A stretch of 64,000 nucleotides of DNA from Pseudomonas sp. HOU2 (GCF_040729435.1 NZ_CP160398.1:5561001-5625000), one strand, 5' to 3'; numbered from the stretch's first letter, positions 1-9,178 are shown. Numbers and translations: made by a program. Notes: generated by a model from the letters alone, not told the origin.

Positions 1-564
1 CTGGCCCTGTTGAGCACCATTGCCTTCATCGTGCAGTTGACTGCCCCGGTGTTCGAAATCATGGGCCAGGCGTTCTCCTGGAAGGACATGATCCTGATTG
101 CCGGTGGTCTGTTCCTGGTGTGGAAAGCCACGACCGAGATCCATCACAGCATGGACCCGGCGCCGGAAGACCCGAAAAGCGCGACATCGACCGTGACCCT
201 GGGCTTTGCTGCCGCGATCGGTCAGATCCTGATGCTGGACATGGTGTTTTCCATCGACAGCATCATTACCGCGGTGGGCATGACTGAGCACTTGCCGATC
301 ATGGTGATCGCGGTGGTGGTCTCGGTGATGGTGATGCTGTTTGCGGCTGAGCCTTTGGCCAAGTTCATCAACGACAACCCGACGGTGGTGATGCTGGCCC
401 TGGGCTTCCTGATCATGATCGGCATGACGCTGATCGCCGAAGGCTTCGGCGCCCATGTACCGAAAGGGTATGTGTATGCGGCCATGGCATTCTCGGCAGC
501 GATTGAAGTGCTGAACATGCTGTCGCGCCGGGCGAAGCAGAAGAAGCTGGCGCAGCAGGCTTAA
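1..564 (+). CDS. TerC family integral membrane protein (5' partial)
   Basis: The reading frame is open from the first base, so the N-terminus lies outside the window and about 187 C-terminal residues are visible. They hold four to five hydrophobic segments and the TerC-type stretch [13 protein letters not shown], in which acidic residues sit within membrane helices. TerC-family proteins are inner-membrane proteins linked to metal-ion export or resistance, but the substrate cannot be told from sequence. The C-terminus is basic (SRRAKQKKL). A strong hairpin terminator follows 16 bases after the stop, so the gene ends its transcript here. Confidence 0.85.
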   Translation: MALLSTIAFIVQLTAPVFEIMGQAFSWKDMILIAGGLFLVWKATTEIHHSMDPAPEDPKSATSTVTLGFAAAIGQILMLDMVFSIDSIITAVGMTEHLPIMVIAVVVSVMVMLFAAEPLAKFINDNPTVVMLALGFLIMIGMTLIAEGFGAHVPKGYVYAAMAFSAAIEVLNMLSRRAKQKKLAQQA

Positions 565-580
565 TCTGCAGCAAATCAAA

Positions 581-613
581 AGGCCGGCTGGACGTCAGTA
601 GTCCAGCCGGCCT
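581..613 (+). terminator. Rho-independent terminator after the TerC gene
   Basis: A 13-bp perfect stem (AGGCCGGCTGGAC and its complement) with a 7-base loop is followed by a run of T. It is flanked by A-rich sequence on the left, so it may also work on the minus strand for the small gene at 762-929. Confidence 0.85.
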
Positions 614-665
614 TTTTGCTTTATGTCTCATGCCTCATGGCTTATGCCGTATGGCTGGTGACTTA

Positions 666-738
666 TGTAGGAGCTGCCGAAGGCTGCGATCTTTTGACTT
701 TGAAGATCAAATGATCGCAGCCTTCGGCAGCTCCTACA
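666..738. repeat. REP-type inverted repeat
   Basis: Two arms of about 26 bases (TGTAGGAGCTGCCGAAGGCT... and its complement) face each other around a short AT-rich centre. This is one of the Pseudomonas extragenic palindrome classes; a similar TGTAGGAGC pair with another middle lies at 45716-45796. Confidence 0.8.
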
Positions 739-761
739 GGGGTTTTATATCAACTGACCTA

Positions 762-929
762 TCAATGCGCAGTCGCGTGGCTGGCGCTTTGTCTTTCAGG
801 TTTTTGTGCCGCTGCCGAATCGACCGGGTGATGGTGGCGCCGCGCAATACGCAGCACGCCCCACAGCATGGCGCTGGCCACTGCCAGCCAGCCGGCAATC
901 AGCATTACGATAGTCATGGTCAGGCTCAT
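762..929 (-). CDS. Small single-pass membrane protein, 55 aa, unrecognised
   Basis: A 55-residue frame starts at an ATG preceded by a near-perfect ribosome site (AGAGGAGG, about 6 bases upstream on the minus strand) and ends with TGA. The protein begins MSLTMTIVMLIAGWLAVASA, a clear membrane helix. A basic His-rich stretch follows (RIARRHHHPVD), then a short hydrophilic tail ending HATAH. This topology suggests an inner-membrane peptide with a cytoplasmic tail. I do not recognise a family. The strong ribosome site, the helix and the position between two intergenic signals argue that it is real. It is divergent from the lipoprotein gene at 1150. Confidence 0.65.
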   Translation of the reverse strand: MSLTMTIVMLIAGWLAVASAMLWGVLRIARRHHHPVDSAAAQKPERQSASHATAH

Positions 930-1149
930 CAGTGCCTCCTCTTTGCCCTGCGTCGGGCACTCACTTTTTCAATTCGCTCTGTTTCAGTGACAGTCTAGAC
1001 AATGGGGTGTTTCAGACTATTGACCAAAGGTCGGTGATGACCAATCAGTTCGCTCTATGCAATCGATCGGTCTGCGGTTTAAGGCTATACCGCAGGCGTG
1101 CGCCGCCCTATGATCGCAGGCGTTGCCGGAACACGATGACCGGCGTCTG

Positions 1150-1833
1150 ATGAGAGTGACGATGGTGCAGGTATTTTCTCGATTGCGAGGGGCGCTGCTG
1201 ATTGCCGGTTGCGCGGCCGTGTTGGCAGGGTGTGCGGGCAGCGTGGCGCCGCAGGTCAAGCGCCTGCCGGAGCGGGTGGAACTCAGCGGCACGTTCTATC
1301 GCGGCGAAGCCAATCAGAGTGGTCCGCAAGTGCTGGCCAGCCTGTTATCGCAGCAGGGCATCATGATCACCCCGGGCTTGCTGGAGAAACCGTTGCATCT
1401 GCCGGGGGCACAGGATCAGTTGCAACAGAATCTGCAGAACCTGGCCCGCGATTACGGCATGGTGGTCTATCCGCTGGACAAGAACCTGCCAGCCTTGTTG
1501 ACCCAGGTGGCGGCCGGTTATCCGGTGATGGTGCGCTTCAGTGAAGGCTCGGCGTTCTGGGCTGAACCGCGTTACGCGATCCTTTCCGGTTACGACCGGC
1601 TGAAACAGAAGGTGCTGTTGCGCGCCGGGATGAATCGTCGCGAACTGATGAGCTTCAGTTCTTTTGAATCGGCGTTCGAAAAGTCGGGTGGCTGGGCGGT
1701 ACTGATCCAGAAGCCGTCGCAGATTCCCGCCGAGGTTGATCGCCAGCGCTGGCTCACGGCAGCGGATGAGCTGGCGCAGGCCGGGCAGGAACGTGAAGCG
1801 GCGCAAGCCAAAAAGGCGTTGGCCGCACATTAA
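1150..1833 (+). CDS. Peptidase C39-like lipoprotein lacking the catalytic cysteine
   Basis: The protein (227 aa from the ATG at 1150) has a lipoprotein signal peptide with lipobox LAGC, so it should be lipid-anchored in the envelope. The mature part resembles the C39-like papain-fold family of Pseudomonas lipoproteins, with the pattern GEANQSGPQVLASLL where active members have QCGP. The expected histidine region reads PRYAILSGYD with no His. Both catalytic positions therefore appear replaced, suggesting a non-proteolytic binding role. Starts at 1123, 1150 and 1162 are in frame. None has a strong ribosome site, and 1150 keeps the usual short basic n-region. Two small genes follow on the same strand. 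Confidence 0.7.
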   Translation: MRVTMVQVFSRLRGALLIAGCAAVLAGCAGSVAPQVKRLPERVELSGTFYRGEANQSGPQVLASLLSQQGIMITPGLLEKPLHLPGAQDQLQQNLQNLARDYGMVVYPLDKNLPALLTQVAAGYPVMVRFSEGSAFWAEPRYAILSGYDRLKQKVLLRAGMNRRELMSFSSFESAFEKSGGWAVLIQKPSQIPAEVDRQRWLTAADELAQAGQEREAAQAKKALAAH

Positions 1834-1922
1834 GGCTCCGTTCGTCATCTGCCGGGCACCCTCACGCCCGGCAGGTCTCTCACTGATAGAGCCCGAATGT
1901 GCGGGTGATTCAGGAGGCGAGC

Positions 1923-2129
1923 ATGGCAGATTCCCCATCCCCGAAAGGCCCACACTCGAGCGAGCATTCGTCCGGTCATGATCTGGGTTTTGATCCGGAT
2001 TCGCCGGACCTCGACGATCCACAGGTTGACCCCGTCGGTCCGGCCAAGGCGCCGAAAGACGTGGAGCCCGGCGAAGACAGTAAACGTCCGGCCAAGCCTT
2101 ACGATCCTTTGGCTGACCTGAAACCCTGA
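1923..2129 (+). CDS. Small acidic proline-rich protein, 68 aa, hypothetical
   Basis: The start is chosen at 1923 because CAGGAGGCG lies just upstream. The product is soluble, rich in Pro, Asp and Ser, with no predicted fold (MADSPSPKGPHSS..., ending YDPLADLKP). The 'DPDSPDLDDP' stretch resembles the following gene, so the two may be diverged duplicates. No function is recognised. Confidence 0.65.
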   Translation: MADSPSPKGPHSSEHSSGHDLGFDPDSPDLDDPQVDPVGPAKAPKDVEPGEDSKRPAKPYDPLADLKP

Positions 2130-2141
2130 AGTGAGGTGCGT

Positions 2142-2336
2142 ATGAGTACCGATTCCAGCTTCGACGATAAAAAACCGGACAGCGTGCCTACCACGCCTGA
2201 GGACGATGTGGATCCTGTGTTGGATCCGGACAGTCCGCTGCGGGATCCGTTGGCGCGGCCCAATGTGCTGACGCCAGATCCGGGCGCCGGCGACGGCATC
2301 CCGGATGACGACAAAATGCCGCTACCCAATGATTGA
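2142..2336 (+). CDS. Small acidic proline-rich protein, 64 aa, hypothetical
   Basis: The ATG at 2142 follows GTGAGGTGCG, 12 bases after the stop of the previous small gene, so both probably share a transcript. The protein is very acidic and probably disordered; the motif LDPDSPLRDPL echoes FDPDSPDLDDP of its neighbour. No signal peptide or membrane segment is seen, and the function is unknown. Confidence 0.65.
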   Translation: MSTDSSFDDKKPDSVPTTPEDDVDPVLDPDSPLRDPLARPNVLTPDPGAGDGIPDDDKMPLPND

Positions 2337-2368
2337 ATAACGGATATTCAACCACGGCTGAATACCTC

Positions 2369-2470
2369 TGTGGCGAGGGAGCTTGCTCCCGCTGGACTGC
2401 GCAGCAGGCCTTCTCTTGTTAAAAAAGAAGGTCCGCTACGCGCCCCGGCGGGAGCAAGCTCCCTCACCAC
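2369..2470. repeat. REP pair, GTGGCGAGGGAGCTTGCTC class
   Basis: Two inverted copies of the TGTGGCGAGGGAGCTTGCTC palindrome flank about 50 bases between convergent genes. The same class recurs at 25081, 36017 and 42144. Confidence 0.85.
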
Positions 2471-2486
2471 AATTGGGTTTTTCTGG

Positions 2487-3425
2487 TTACTTGGAGGCTT
2501 CGACCACGCCGCTCTGGCGATTCTTGAGGTTTTTCTCGGCCTTGTATTGCTGTGCAACTGCCGGGACGCTGGCGCTGCGACCGGTTTCCACCCAGCTGCG
2601 AATACGGCTTGCATCGGCAAAATGCGTGTACTTGCCGAACGCATCGAGAATCACTAGGGCCACCGGACGGTTGCCCATTCGTGTGACCAGTACCAGACAG
2701 TGCCCAGCCGGATTGGTAAAGCCGGTTTTGGTGATCTTGATGTCCCAGTCAGCCTTGTTCACCAGGTGATCGGTGTTGCGGAAACCCAGGGTGTAATTGG
2801 GTTTGCGGAACGCTACGGTTTTTTCCTTGGTGGTGGTCAGTTCGCTGAGGATCGGATGCTTGCTCGCGGCGACCAGCAATTTGCTCAAGTCGCGGGCGGT
2901 GGACACGTTGCGTTCAGACAGCCCGGTCGGCTCGACATAGTGCGTGTTGGTCATGCCCAGCGATTTGGCCTTGGCGTTCATTGCGGCGATGAACGCGGCG
3001 TAGCCGCCTGGATAGTGATGCGCGAGGCTGGCGGCCGCGCGGTTTTCCGAGGACATCAGGGCAATCAGCAGCATCTCGCGACGTGGCAGTTCGCTCTTGA
3101 GTTTGACTCGGGAGAACACGCCTTTCATTTCCGGCGTGTGGCTGATGTCGACGTCGATCCATTCGTCCATGTTCTGGTGCGCTTCAACCACCACCAGTCC
3201 GGTCATCAACTTGCTCACCGAAGCGATCGGTACGATCACATCCGGGTTGCTCGAATAGATGACTTTATTGGTCTGCAAATCCATGAGCAGGGCGCTGCCG
3301 GAGGCGATCTTCAGTTGCGAGGCATCGCGTGGCGCGGCGGTAGTTTCAGCGGCGTTGACGGTTGGCGTGACGAACGTGCCTGAAAAAGCAAAAATCAGGC
3401 TCAGGATCGAAAGACGAATTTTCAC
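2487..3425 (-). CDS. pbpG: D-alanyl-D-alanine endopeptidase (PBP7-type)
   Basis: A 312-residue periplasmic protein with a signal peptide ending near VNAAE. It carries the three signatures of low-molecular-mass penicillin-binding proteins in order: SxxK (S69-V-S-K72), SxN (S126-E-N128) and KTG (K233-T-G235). The family cleaves D-Ala-meso-DAP crosslinks in peptidoglycan and is involved in wall remodelling and septation. Length and motif spacing fit PbpG rather than a DacA-type carboxypeptidase. The gene is monocistronic, and upstream sequence up to the folD terminator is AT-rich. Confidence 0.9.
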   Translation of the reverse strand: MKIRLSILSLIFAFSGTFVTPTVNAAETTAAPRDASQLKIASGSALLMDLQTNKVIYSSNPDVIVPIASVSKLMTGLVVVEAHQNMDEWIDVDISHTPEMKGVFSRVKLKSELPRREMLLIALMSSENRAAASLAHHYPGGYAAFIAAMNAKAKSLGMTNTHYVEPTGLSERNVSTARDLSKLLVAASKHPILSELTTTKEKTVAFRKPNYTLGFRNTDHLVNKADWDIKITKTGFTNPAGHCLVLVTRMGNRPVALVILDAFGKYTHFADASRIRSWVETGRSASVPAVAQQYKAEKNLKNRQSGVVEASK

Positions 3426-3610
3426 GCGGGCGAACTCATAAAGGTTGGATATTCCGTTAGTTTGTAACGGGTTATTTCTTCAAAGCGTCGCATTCTAGGA
3501 GTATGGCTGAAGATCTGTCGATGGTTGTTTGAATGACCTGAAAATCTCGTGAAAAGGCCTGTAAAAAGAGGGGTTTCCGGCGAACGGTTAGTGTTTTTTC
3601 TCAGATACGA

Positions 3611-3635
3611 AAAACCCCGCACAAGGCGGGGTTTT
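3611..3635 (-). terminator. Terminator of folD
   Basis: The perfect stem AAAACCCCGC/GCGGGGTTTT with a 5-base loop has a T run on both strands. It lies 20 bases beyond the folD stop codon on the minus strand. Confidence 0.85.
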
Positions 3636-3655
3636 TTTCTTGCTGAAATTACGCC

Positions 3656-4510
3656 TCAGGCGTGCAGGGTTTCTGCCGCATAGAGAGTGTTTTCCAGCAG
3701 GCAGGCACGGGTCATCGGGCCAACGCCGCCCGGCACCGGAGTGATCCAGCCGGCACGGGGCAGGGCAGTTTCGTACACCACGTCACCGACCAGCTTGCCG
3801 TCGTCCTGACGGTTGATGCCGACGTCGATCACGATTGCGCCTTCCTTGATCCACTCGCCCTTGACCAGACCCGGCTTGCCGGCGGCGACCACCACCAGAT
3901 CAGCGCGGCCGACGTGGCCGGCCAGATCCTTGGTGAAGCGGTGGGTGACGGTCACGGTGCAACCGGCCAGCAACAGTTCCATCGCCATCGGGCGACCAAC
4001 GATGTTGGAGGCGCCAACCACCACCGCATCGAGACCATAAAGGTCAACACCGGTGCTTTCCAGCAAGGTCATGATGCCCTTCGGGGTGCATGGGCGCAGC
4101 AGCGGGATGCGCTGGGCCAGACGGCCGACGTTATAAGGATGGAAGCCGTCGACGTCTTTGTCCGGGCGAATGCGCTCCAGCAGTTTGGAGGCGTCCAGGT
4201 GCTCGGGCAGCGGCAGTTGCAGCAGCACGCCGTCAATGGCCGGGTCGTCGTTGAGGCGATCGATCAGATCGGTCAGCGCTTCTTGAGTGGTTTCGGAAGG
4301 CAGGTCGTAGGCTTGAGAGAGGAAGCCAACCTCTTCACAGTCTTTACGCTTGTGCGAGACATAAACCTGAGAGGCAGGATCGCTGCCGACCAGGATCACC
4401 GCGAGGCCGGGAGTGCGCAGGCCTTGCTGGCGACGCTCGGCAACTCGTTGGGCGATCTGCTGGCGCAGGCTGGCGGCGATCGATTTGCCGTCGATTAGTT
4501 GTGCAGTCAT
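3656..4510 (-). CDS. folD: Methylenetetrahydrofolate dehydrogenase/cyclohydrolase
   Basis: This 284-residue cytosolic enzyme interconverts 5,10-methylene-, 5,10-methenyl- and 10-formyl-tetrahydrofolate. It shows FolD features: the [14 protein letters not shown] region with the active-site lysine, LPLPEHLD, the conserved PCTPKG stretch, and the Rossmann segment [12 protein letters not shown] for NADP. The C-terminal [10 protein letters not shown] is also typical. The gene stands alone and is transcribed away from the tRNA operon. Confidence 0.97.
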   Translation of the reverse strand: MTAQLIDGKSIAASLRQQIAQRVAERRQQGLRTPGLAVILVGSDPASQVYVSHKRKDCEEVGFLSQAYDLPSETTQEALTDLIDRLNDDPAIDGVLLQLPLPEHLDASKLLERIRPDKDVDGFHPYNVGRLAQRIPLLRPCTPKGIMTLLESTGVDLYGLDAVVVGASNIVGRPMAMELLLAGCTVTVTHRFTKDLAGHVGRADLVVVAAGKPGLVKGEWIKEGAIVIDVGINRQDDGKLVGDVVYETALPRAGWITPVPGGVGPMTRACLLENTLYAAETLHA

Positions 4511-4641
4511 TGCGCGTGATTAACCATCGAGAGGGGAAAAAAAGAGAACGCATTCTCGCATGTCAGGCGGTGAGGGCAAAGGCGCTTGGTCAGCAAATTC
4601 CCCTAACTCCTTTAATTAAATGAATTTTTTTCAAAAAAGAT

Positions 4642-4670
4642 TTGACGACCTTAAGGTCGCTCTATACTAT
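4642..4670 (+). promoter_or_regulatory. Promoter of the tRNA operon
   Basis: TTGACG at 4642-4647 is followed by TATACT (4663) or TACTAT (4665-4670). The second gives 17-bp spacing. It lies in an AT-rich tract about 115 bases before the first tRNA. Confidence 0.7.
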
Positions 4671-4785
4671 TCGTCGCACTTGTCGGGCACAGCCTAGCAC
4701 TGGTTAAGAAGGTCGAGCGGAATTACGGTTCTGCGAGACTGGAAAGCACTTAGTTTGTAGTCCTCCAAGGGTACAGATTAACAAG

Positions 4786-4862
4786 GCGCCCGTAGCTCAG
4801 CTGGATAGAGCATCCGCCTTCTAAGCGGATGGTCGCAGGTTCGAGTCCTGCCGGGTGCGCCA
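4786..4862 (+). tRNA. tRNA-Arg (anticodon TCT)
   Basis: A 77-nt cloverleaf with acceptor stem GCGCCCG/CGGGTGC and encoded CCA. The anticodon loop CTTCTAA gives TCT. It is the first gene of a four-tRNA operon. Confidence 0.97.
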
Positions 4863-4894
4863 TTAGGCAGCTTTGGCACAAGTAACGCGATATG

Positions 4895-4970
4895 GTGGGC
4901 GTAGCTCAGTTGGTAGAGCACGGGATTGTGACTCCCGTTGTCGTGGGTTCGATCCCCATCGTCCACCCCA
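4895..4970 (+). tRNA. tRNA-His (anticodon GTG), copy 1
   Basis: A 76-nt cloverleaf with acceptor GTGGGCG/CGTCCAC. The discriminator C and the upstream G at 4894 (G-1) are typical of tRNA-His. The CCA is encoded. It is identical to the copy at 5189. Confidence 0.97.
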
Positions 4971-4977
4971 TATTTCG

Positions 4978-5009
4978 AAAGGCGCCAGATGTAACAGTCT
5001 GGCGCCTTT
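4978..5009 (+). other. Hairpin between tRNA-His and tRNA-Leu
   Basis: The stem AAAGGCGCCAGA/TCTGGCGCCTTT with an 8-base loop is almost the same as the operon terminator at 5272-5303 but lacks a long T run. It is the by-product of duplicating the tRNA-His unit with its 3' flank, and it could act as a processing or partial termination signal. Confidence 0.7.
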
Positions 5010-5027
5010 GCTTTAAAAGCTTCATCT

Positions 5028-5112
5028 GCGGATGTGGTGGAATTGGTAGACACACTGGATTTAGGTTCCAGCGCCGCGAGGCGTAAGAGTTCGAGTCTCT
5101 TCATCCGCACCA
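5028..5112 (+). tRNA. tRNA-Leu (anticodon TAG)
   Basis: An 85-nt class II tRNA with a long variable arm. The acceptor is GCGGATG/CATCCGC, the anticodon loop TTTAGGT gives TAG, and the CCA is encoded. Confidence 0.97.
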
Positions 5113-5188
5113 ATTAAAGCTTCATTCATGCCGCAGGCCTGATGAAGTTCAGCAAAGAAGTTGAATGGCTTTTTTGTGACGCAATATG

Positions 5189-5264
5189 GTGGGCGTAGCT
5201 CAGTTGGTAGAGCACGGGATTGTGACTCCCGTTGTCGTGGGTTCGATCCCCATCGTCCACCCCA
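5189..5264 (+). tRNA. tRNA-His (anticodon GTG), copy 2
   Basis: The 76-nt gene has the same sequence as the copy at 4895, with about 8 identical bases upstream and about 40 nearly identical bases downstream. This marks a recent tandem duplication or gene conversion. Confidence 0.97.
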
Positions 5265-5271
5265 TATTTCG

Positions 5272-5303
5272 AAAGGCGCCAGATTTAACAGTCTGGCGCC
5301 TTT
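5272..5303 (+). terminator. Terminator of the tRNA operon
   Basis: The 12-bp stem AAAGGCGCCAGA/TCTGGCGCCTTT with an 8-base loop is followed by a T-rich run. Confidence 0.85.
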
Positions 5304-5661
5304 TTTGTTTTACGGCTTGTGGTTTGTTGTGTCGGGTTTCAGGTCCAGGGGCAGGGCATTCGTCGTGTTCACGGGCTTGCAGCCGTTGCGCCGACCACCG
5401 GCAATGTTCACGGGATCAGCCGTCAGGGAGATGGCTCGCGGTCTCTTCTATATATAGAAGCGGTTGAAACAGAGCCCTGGCGTGATGGTCTTTATTCGTC
5501 TTCGGGGTGGAGTGCATTGCTGCATTCACACCTATAAATGGCCTGCTGTTTTTTTACCCGTTTCCAGTAGGGTGACTTCTTGAGTTTGACCCACTAGAAT
5601 GCATGCCCTTGATTCTGGGGTCGGAAACGGCCGGCTAACGTCTGTGCAACGAGGAATATCC
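5304..5661 (+). promoter_or_regulatory. Leader and promoter region of tig
   Basis: No gene is seen in this stretch. A candidate promoter has GTGACT at 5572-5577 and TAGAAT at 5595-5600 with 17-bp spacing, leaving a leader of about 55 bases before tig. A perfect 16-bp palindrome, CTTCTATATATAGAAG, lies at 5445-5460 and is unexplained. The tig ribosome site is GAGGAAT at about 5651. Confidence 0.5.
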
Positions 5662-6972
5662 ATGCAAGTTTCTGTTGAAAATACTACTGCTCTTGAGCGC
5701 CGCATGAGCGTCACCGTGCCGGCTGAGCGCATTGAGAGCCAGGTCAACAAGCGTCTGCAGCAGACTGCCCAAAAGGCCAAGATTGCTGGCTTCCGTCCAG
5801 GCAAAGTGCCAATGAGCGAAATCAAGCGCCGTTTCGGTGCTGACGCTCGTCAGGAAGCTGTTGGTGATGTCATCCAGTCCTCCTTCTACGAAGCTGTGGT
5901 TGAGCAGAAGCTGAACCCTGCCGGTTCGCCTTCGATCGAGCCAAAGTCGCTGGAAGCTGGCAAGGACCTGGAATACGTTGCCGTATTCGAAGTGTTCCCT
6001 GAGTTCACCGTTGCCGGTTTCGACGGCATCACTGTCGAGCGCCTGAGCGCTGACGTGGCTGACGCTGATCTGGACAAGATGCTGGACATCCTGCGCAAGC
6101 AGAACACCCGTTTTGAAGTGACCGACCGTGCCGCTCAGAACGAAGACCAGCTGAACATCGATTTCGTTGGCAAGGTTGACGGCGAAGTGTTCGCTGGCGG
6201 TTCGGCCAAAGGCACTCAACTGGTGCTGGGTTCCGGTCGCATGATCCCGGGCTTCGAAGAAGGCCTGGTTGGCGCCAAAGCGGGCGAAGAGCGCGTTCTG
6301 AACCTGACCTTCCCAGAGGACTATCAGAACCTGGACCTGGCCGGCAAAACCGCTGAGTTCACCGTGACTGTAAACACCGTGTCCGAGCCTAAGCTGCCAG
6401 AGCTGAACGAAGAGTTCTTCGCTCAATTCGGCATCAAGGAAAGCGGTATCGACGGTTTCCGCACCGAAGTTCGCAAGAACATGGAGCGTGAACTGCGTCA
6501 GGCCATCAAATCCAAGGTAAAAAATCAGGTAATGGACGGTCTGCTGGCCACCAACCCGATCGAAGTGCCTAAGGCTCTGCTGTCCAACGAAGTTGACCGT
6601 CTGCGCGTGCAGGCTGTTCAGCAGTTCGGCGGCAACATCAAGCCTGACCAACTGCCGGCCGAGCTGTTCGAAGAGCAAGCCAAGCGCCGTGTAGTGCTGG
6701 GTCTGATCGTGGCTGAAGTGGTCAAGCAGTTCGACCTGAAGCCTGACGAAGCCCGCGTTCGCGAAATGATTCAGGAAATGGCTTCGGCTTATCAGGAACC
6801 TGAGCAGGTCGTGTCCTGGTACTACAAGAACGAGCAGCAACTGAACGAAGTTCGTTCGGTTGTGCTGGAAGAACAAGTTGTGGATACTGTTCTGCAGAAA
6901 GCTAGCGTGACCGACAAATCGGTCTCTTACGAAGAAGCGGTCAAGCCGGTAGAAGCTCCAAAAGCCGACTGA
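5662..6972 (+). CDS. tig: Trigger factor, ribosome-associated chaperone and prolyl isomerase
   Basis: The 436-residue protein starts [15 protein letters not shown]. The N-terminal ribosome-binding domain carries the signature GFRPGKVP. A central FKBP-type prolyl isomerase domain is seen ([16 protein letters not shown], then [14 protein letters not shown] sequence). The helical C-terminal chaperone domain follows. It binds nascent chains at the ribosome exit tunnel. The start at 5662 is supported by GAGGAAT just upstream; an in-frame upstream extension lacks a ribosome site. clpP and clpX follow, the usual order in gamma-proteobacteria. Confidence 0.97.
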   Translation: MQVSVENTTALERRMSVTVPAERIESQVNKRLQQTAQKAKIAGFRPGKVPMSEIKRRFGADARQEAVGDVIQSSFYEAVVEQKLNPAGSPSIEPKSLEAGKDLEYVAVFEVFPEFTVAGFDGITVERLSADVADADLDKMLDILRKQNTRFEVTDRAAQNEDQLNIDFVGKVDGEVFAGGSAKGTQLVLGSGRMIPGFEEGLVGAKAGEERVLNLTFPEDYQNLDLAGKTAEFTVTVNTVSEPKLPELNEEFFAQFGIKESGIDGFRTEVRKNMERELRQAIKSKVKNQVMDGLLATNPIEVPKALLSNEVDRLRVQAVQQFGGNIKPDQLPAELFEEQAKRRVVLGLIVAEVVKQFDLKPDEARVREMIQEMASAYQEPEQVVSWYYKNEQQLNEVRSVVLEEQVVDTVLQKASVTDKSVSYEEAVKPVEAPKAD

Positions 6973-6997
6973 TTGTTTTTGCGTTAAGAAGTACACA

Positions 6998-7025
6998 CAT
7001 AAGCCAGCCTTCGAGCTGGCTTATG
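6998..7025 (+). other. Hairpin between tig and clpP
   Basis: An 11-bp perfect stem (CATAAGCCAGC/GCTGGCTTATG) with loop CTTCGA has no T run. It may slow transcription or stabilise the tig mRNA rather than end it. Confidence 0.6.
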
Positions 7026-7064
7026 CGTATTCAAGACATAACTATTTGGGAGTGACTGCAGAGC

Positions 7065-7700
7065 ATGTTCCGTAATTCGTATATTCAGCAGAACTCTGAT
7101 ATCCAGGCCGCTGGCGGCCTGGTCCCGATGGTTGTCGAGCAATCTGCTCGTGGCGAGCGCGCCTATGACATCTACTCGCGCCTTCTGAAGGAGCGCGTAA
7201 TTTTTCTGGTGGGTCCTGTAGAGGACTACATGGCCAACCTGATCTGTGCGCAATTGCTGTTCCTTGAAGCGGAAAACCCGGACAAGGACATCCATCTCTA
7301 TATCAACTCCCCGGGCGGTTCGGTGACAGCGGGCATGTCGATCTACGACACCATGCAGTTCATCAAGCCAAACGTATCGACGACCTGCATTGGTCAGGCG
7401 TGCAGCATGGGTGCATTCCTGCTGACGGCCGGTGCTCCAGGCAAGCGTTTCTGCCTGCCGAACTCGCGTGTGATGATTCACCAGCCACTGGGCGGTTTCC
7501 AGGGCCAGGCGTCGGATATCGAAATCCATGCCAAGGAAATCCTGTTCATTCGCGAGCGTCTGAACACGCTGATGGCCAAGCACAGCGGTCGTACGCTTGA
7601 AGAAATCGAACGCGACACCAACCGCGACAACTTCATGAGTGCAGAAGCTGCGAAGGAATACGGTCTGATCGACGAAGTCATCAACCAGCGTCCTGCGTAA
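7065..7700 (+). CDS. clpP: ATP-dependent Clp protease, proteolytic subunit
   Basis: The 211-residue serine protease assembles as two stacked heptamers and degrades substrates fed by ClpX or ClpA. The catalytic triad is visible: S114 in [11 protein letters not shown]139 in VMIHQPLGG and D188 in the ERDTNRDNF segment. The [11 protein letters not shown] oxyanion region is intact. Residues before about 15 are the expected propeptide. clpX follows after 118 bases, which include a hairpin (7751-7770, GCGGGCTT/AAGCCCGC) without a T run. Confidence 0.98.
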   Translation: MFRNSYIQQNSDIQAAGGLVPMVVEQSARGERAYDIYSRLLKERVIFLVGPVEDYMANLICAQLLFLEAENPDKDIHLYINSPGGSVTAGMSIYDTMQFIKPNVSTTCIGQACSMGAFLLTAGAPGKRFCLPNSRVMIHQPLGGFQGQASDIEIHAKEILFIRERLNTLMAKHSGRTLEEIERDTNRDNFMSAEAAKEYGLIDEVINQRPA

Positions 7701-7818
7701 AAGTAAAATAAGCAGCTCAAAATAAGGTGGGTCGGCAGGTCCGACCACCAGCGGGCTTGAAAAAGCCCGCAATAGCCTTCATCTTGTGTTGCAAGCCTAT
7801 CGGATTTGGATCGAACGA

Positions 7819-9102
7819 ATGACTGACACCCGCAACGGCGAGGACAACGGCAAGCTGCTCTATTGCTCCTTCTGTGGCAAAAGCCAGCATGAAGTGCGCA
7901 AATTGATTGCCGGCCCCTCGGTCTTTATCTGCGACGAGTGCGTCGACCTGTGCAATGACATCATCCGCGAGGAGGTGCAGGAAGCACAGGCCGAAAGCAG
8001 CGCGCATAAATTGCCTTCGCCTAAAGAAATCAGCGGCATCCTTGACCAGTATGTAATCGGTCAGGAGCGTGCGAAAAAGGTTCTGGCCGTAGCGGTGTAC
8101 AACCACTACAAGCGCCTGAATCAGCGTGACAAGAAGGCTGACGACGTCGAACTCGGCAAGAGCAACATCCTGCTGATCGGCCCGACAGGCTCCGGTAAAA
8201 CCCTGCTGGCCGAAACACTGGCCCGCTTGCTGAACGTTCCGTTCACCATCGCCGACGCCACCACCCTCACCGAGGCTGGTTACGTGGGTGAAGATGTCGA
8301 GAACATCATTCAGAAACTGCTGCAAAAGTGCGATTACGACGTGGAAAAGGCCCAGATGGGCATTGTCTACATCGACGAAATCGACAAGATTTCCCGCAAG
8401 TCCGACAACCCGTCGATCACCCGCGATGTTTCCGGTGAAGGCGTGCAGCAGGCCTTGCTCAAGTTGATCGAAGGCACGGTCGCTTCCGTTCCGCCGCAAG
8501 GTGGCCGCAAGCATCCGCAGCAGGAATTCCTGCAGGTCGACACCCGTAACATCCTGTTCATCTGCGGTGGTGCGTTCTCCGGTCTGGAAAAGGTTATTCA
8601 AAACCGTTCCACCAAGGGCGGCATCGGTTTCAACGCAGAAGTGCGCAGCAAGGAAGAAGGCAAGAAAGTCGGTGAATCCCTGCGTGAAGTCGAGCCTGAC
8701 GATCTGGTCAAGTTCGGTCTGATCCCGGAATTTGTCGGTCGTCTGCCGGTCCTGGCGACGCTGGACGAGCTCGACGAGGCTGCGCTGATGCAGATCCTTA
8801 CCGAGCCGAAAAATGCTCTGACCAAACAGTATGCCAAGCTGTTCGAGATGGAAGGCGTGGATCTGGAATTCCGGACCGACGCACTGAAATCGGTCGCCAA
8901 GCGTGCCCTGGAACGTAAAACCGGTGCCCGTGGCCTGCGCTCGATTCTCGAAGGTGTGCTGCTCGACACGATGTACGAAATCCCCTCGCAGTCCGAGGTG
9001 AGCAAAGTCGTCATCGATGAAAGTGTGATCGAAGGCAAGTCCAAGCCACTGTATATCTACGAAAACAGTGAGCCGACGGCCAAGGCAGCGCCGGACGCGT
9101 AA
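7819..9102 (+). CDS. clpX: ATP-dependent Clp protease, unfoldase subunit ClpX
   Basis: This 427-residue AAA+ unfoldase delivers tagged proteins to ClpP. It has an N-terminal zinc-binding domain with C16, C19, C38 and C41 (CSFC...CDEC). The Walker A is GPTGSGKT, the Walker B is VYIDEID, and the pore loop is GYVGEDVE. The C-terminal small domain is complete. The ATG at 7819 is chosen over an earlier in-frame start at 7786 because the zinc domain then begins at the usual distance. It is followed by a strong terminator. Confidence 0.98.
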   Translation: MTDTRNGEDNGKLLYCSFCGKSQHEVRKLIAGPSVFICDECVDLCNDIIREEVQEAQAESSAHKLPSPKEISGILDQYVIGQERAKKVLAVAVYNHYKRLNQRDKKADDVELGKSNILLIGPTGSGKTLLAETLARLLNVPFTIADATTLTEAGYVGEDVENIIQKLLQKCDYDVEKAQMGIVYIDEIDKISRKSDNPSITRDVSGEGVQQALLKLIEGTVASVPPQGGRKHPQQEFLQVDTRNILFICGGAFSGLEKVIQNRSTKGGIGFNAEVRSKEEGKKVGESLREVEPDDLVKFGLIPEFVGRLPVLATLDELDEAALMQILTEPKNALTKQYAKLFEMEGVDLEFRTDALKSVAKRALERKTGARGLRSILEGVLLDTMYEIPSQSEVSKVVIDESVIEGKSKPLYIYENSEPTAKAAPDA

Positions 9103-9123
9103 GCGTCCACACTGCCGGAACAA

Positions 9124-9152
9124 AGAAGGGGCCTTCGGGCCTCTTTTTTTTT
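9124..9152 (+). terminator. Terminator after clpX
   Basis: A GC-rich stem with a TTCG tetraloop at 9134-9137 (GGGGCC/GGCCTC, one G-T pair) is followed by nine T residues. Confidence 0.85.
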
Positions 9153-9178
9153 ATGTCGTTTTTTACATCCGCTTTGCG

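Noticed and set aside
4786..5264. Short frames across the tRNA operon on both strands
   Set aside because: They are translations of tRNA sequence; the tRNA cloverleafs are perfect.
5635..6996. Minus-strand frame opposite tig (453 codons)
   Set aside because: Antisense of a well-supported gene and unusual in residues; no promoter or ribosome site.
6998..7025. Hairpin after tig as a terminator
   Set aside because: There is no T run after the stem, so termination is unlikely.
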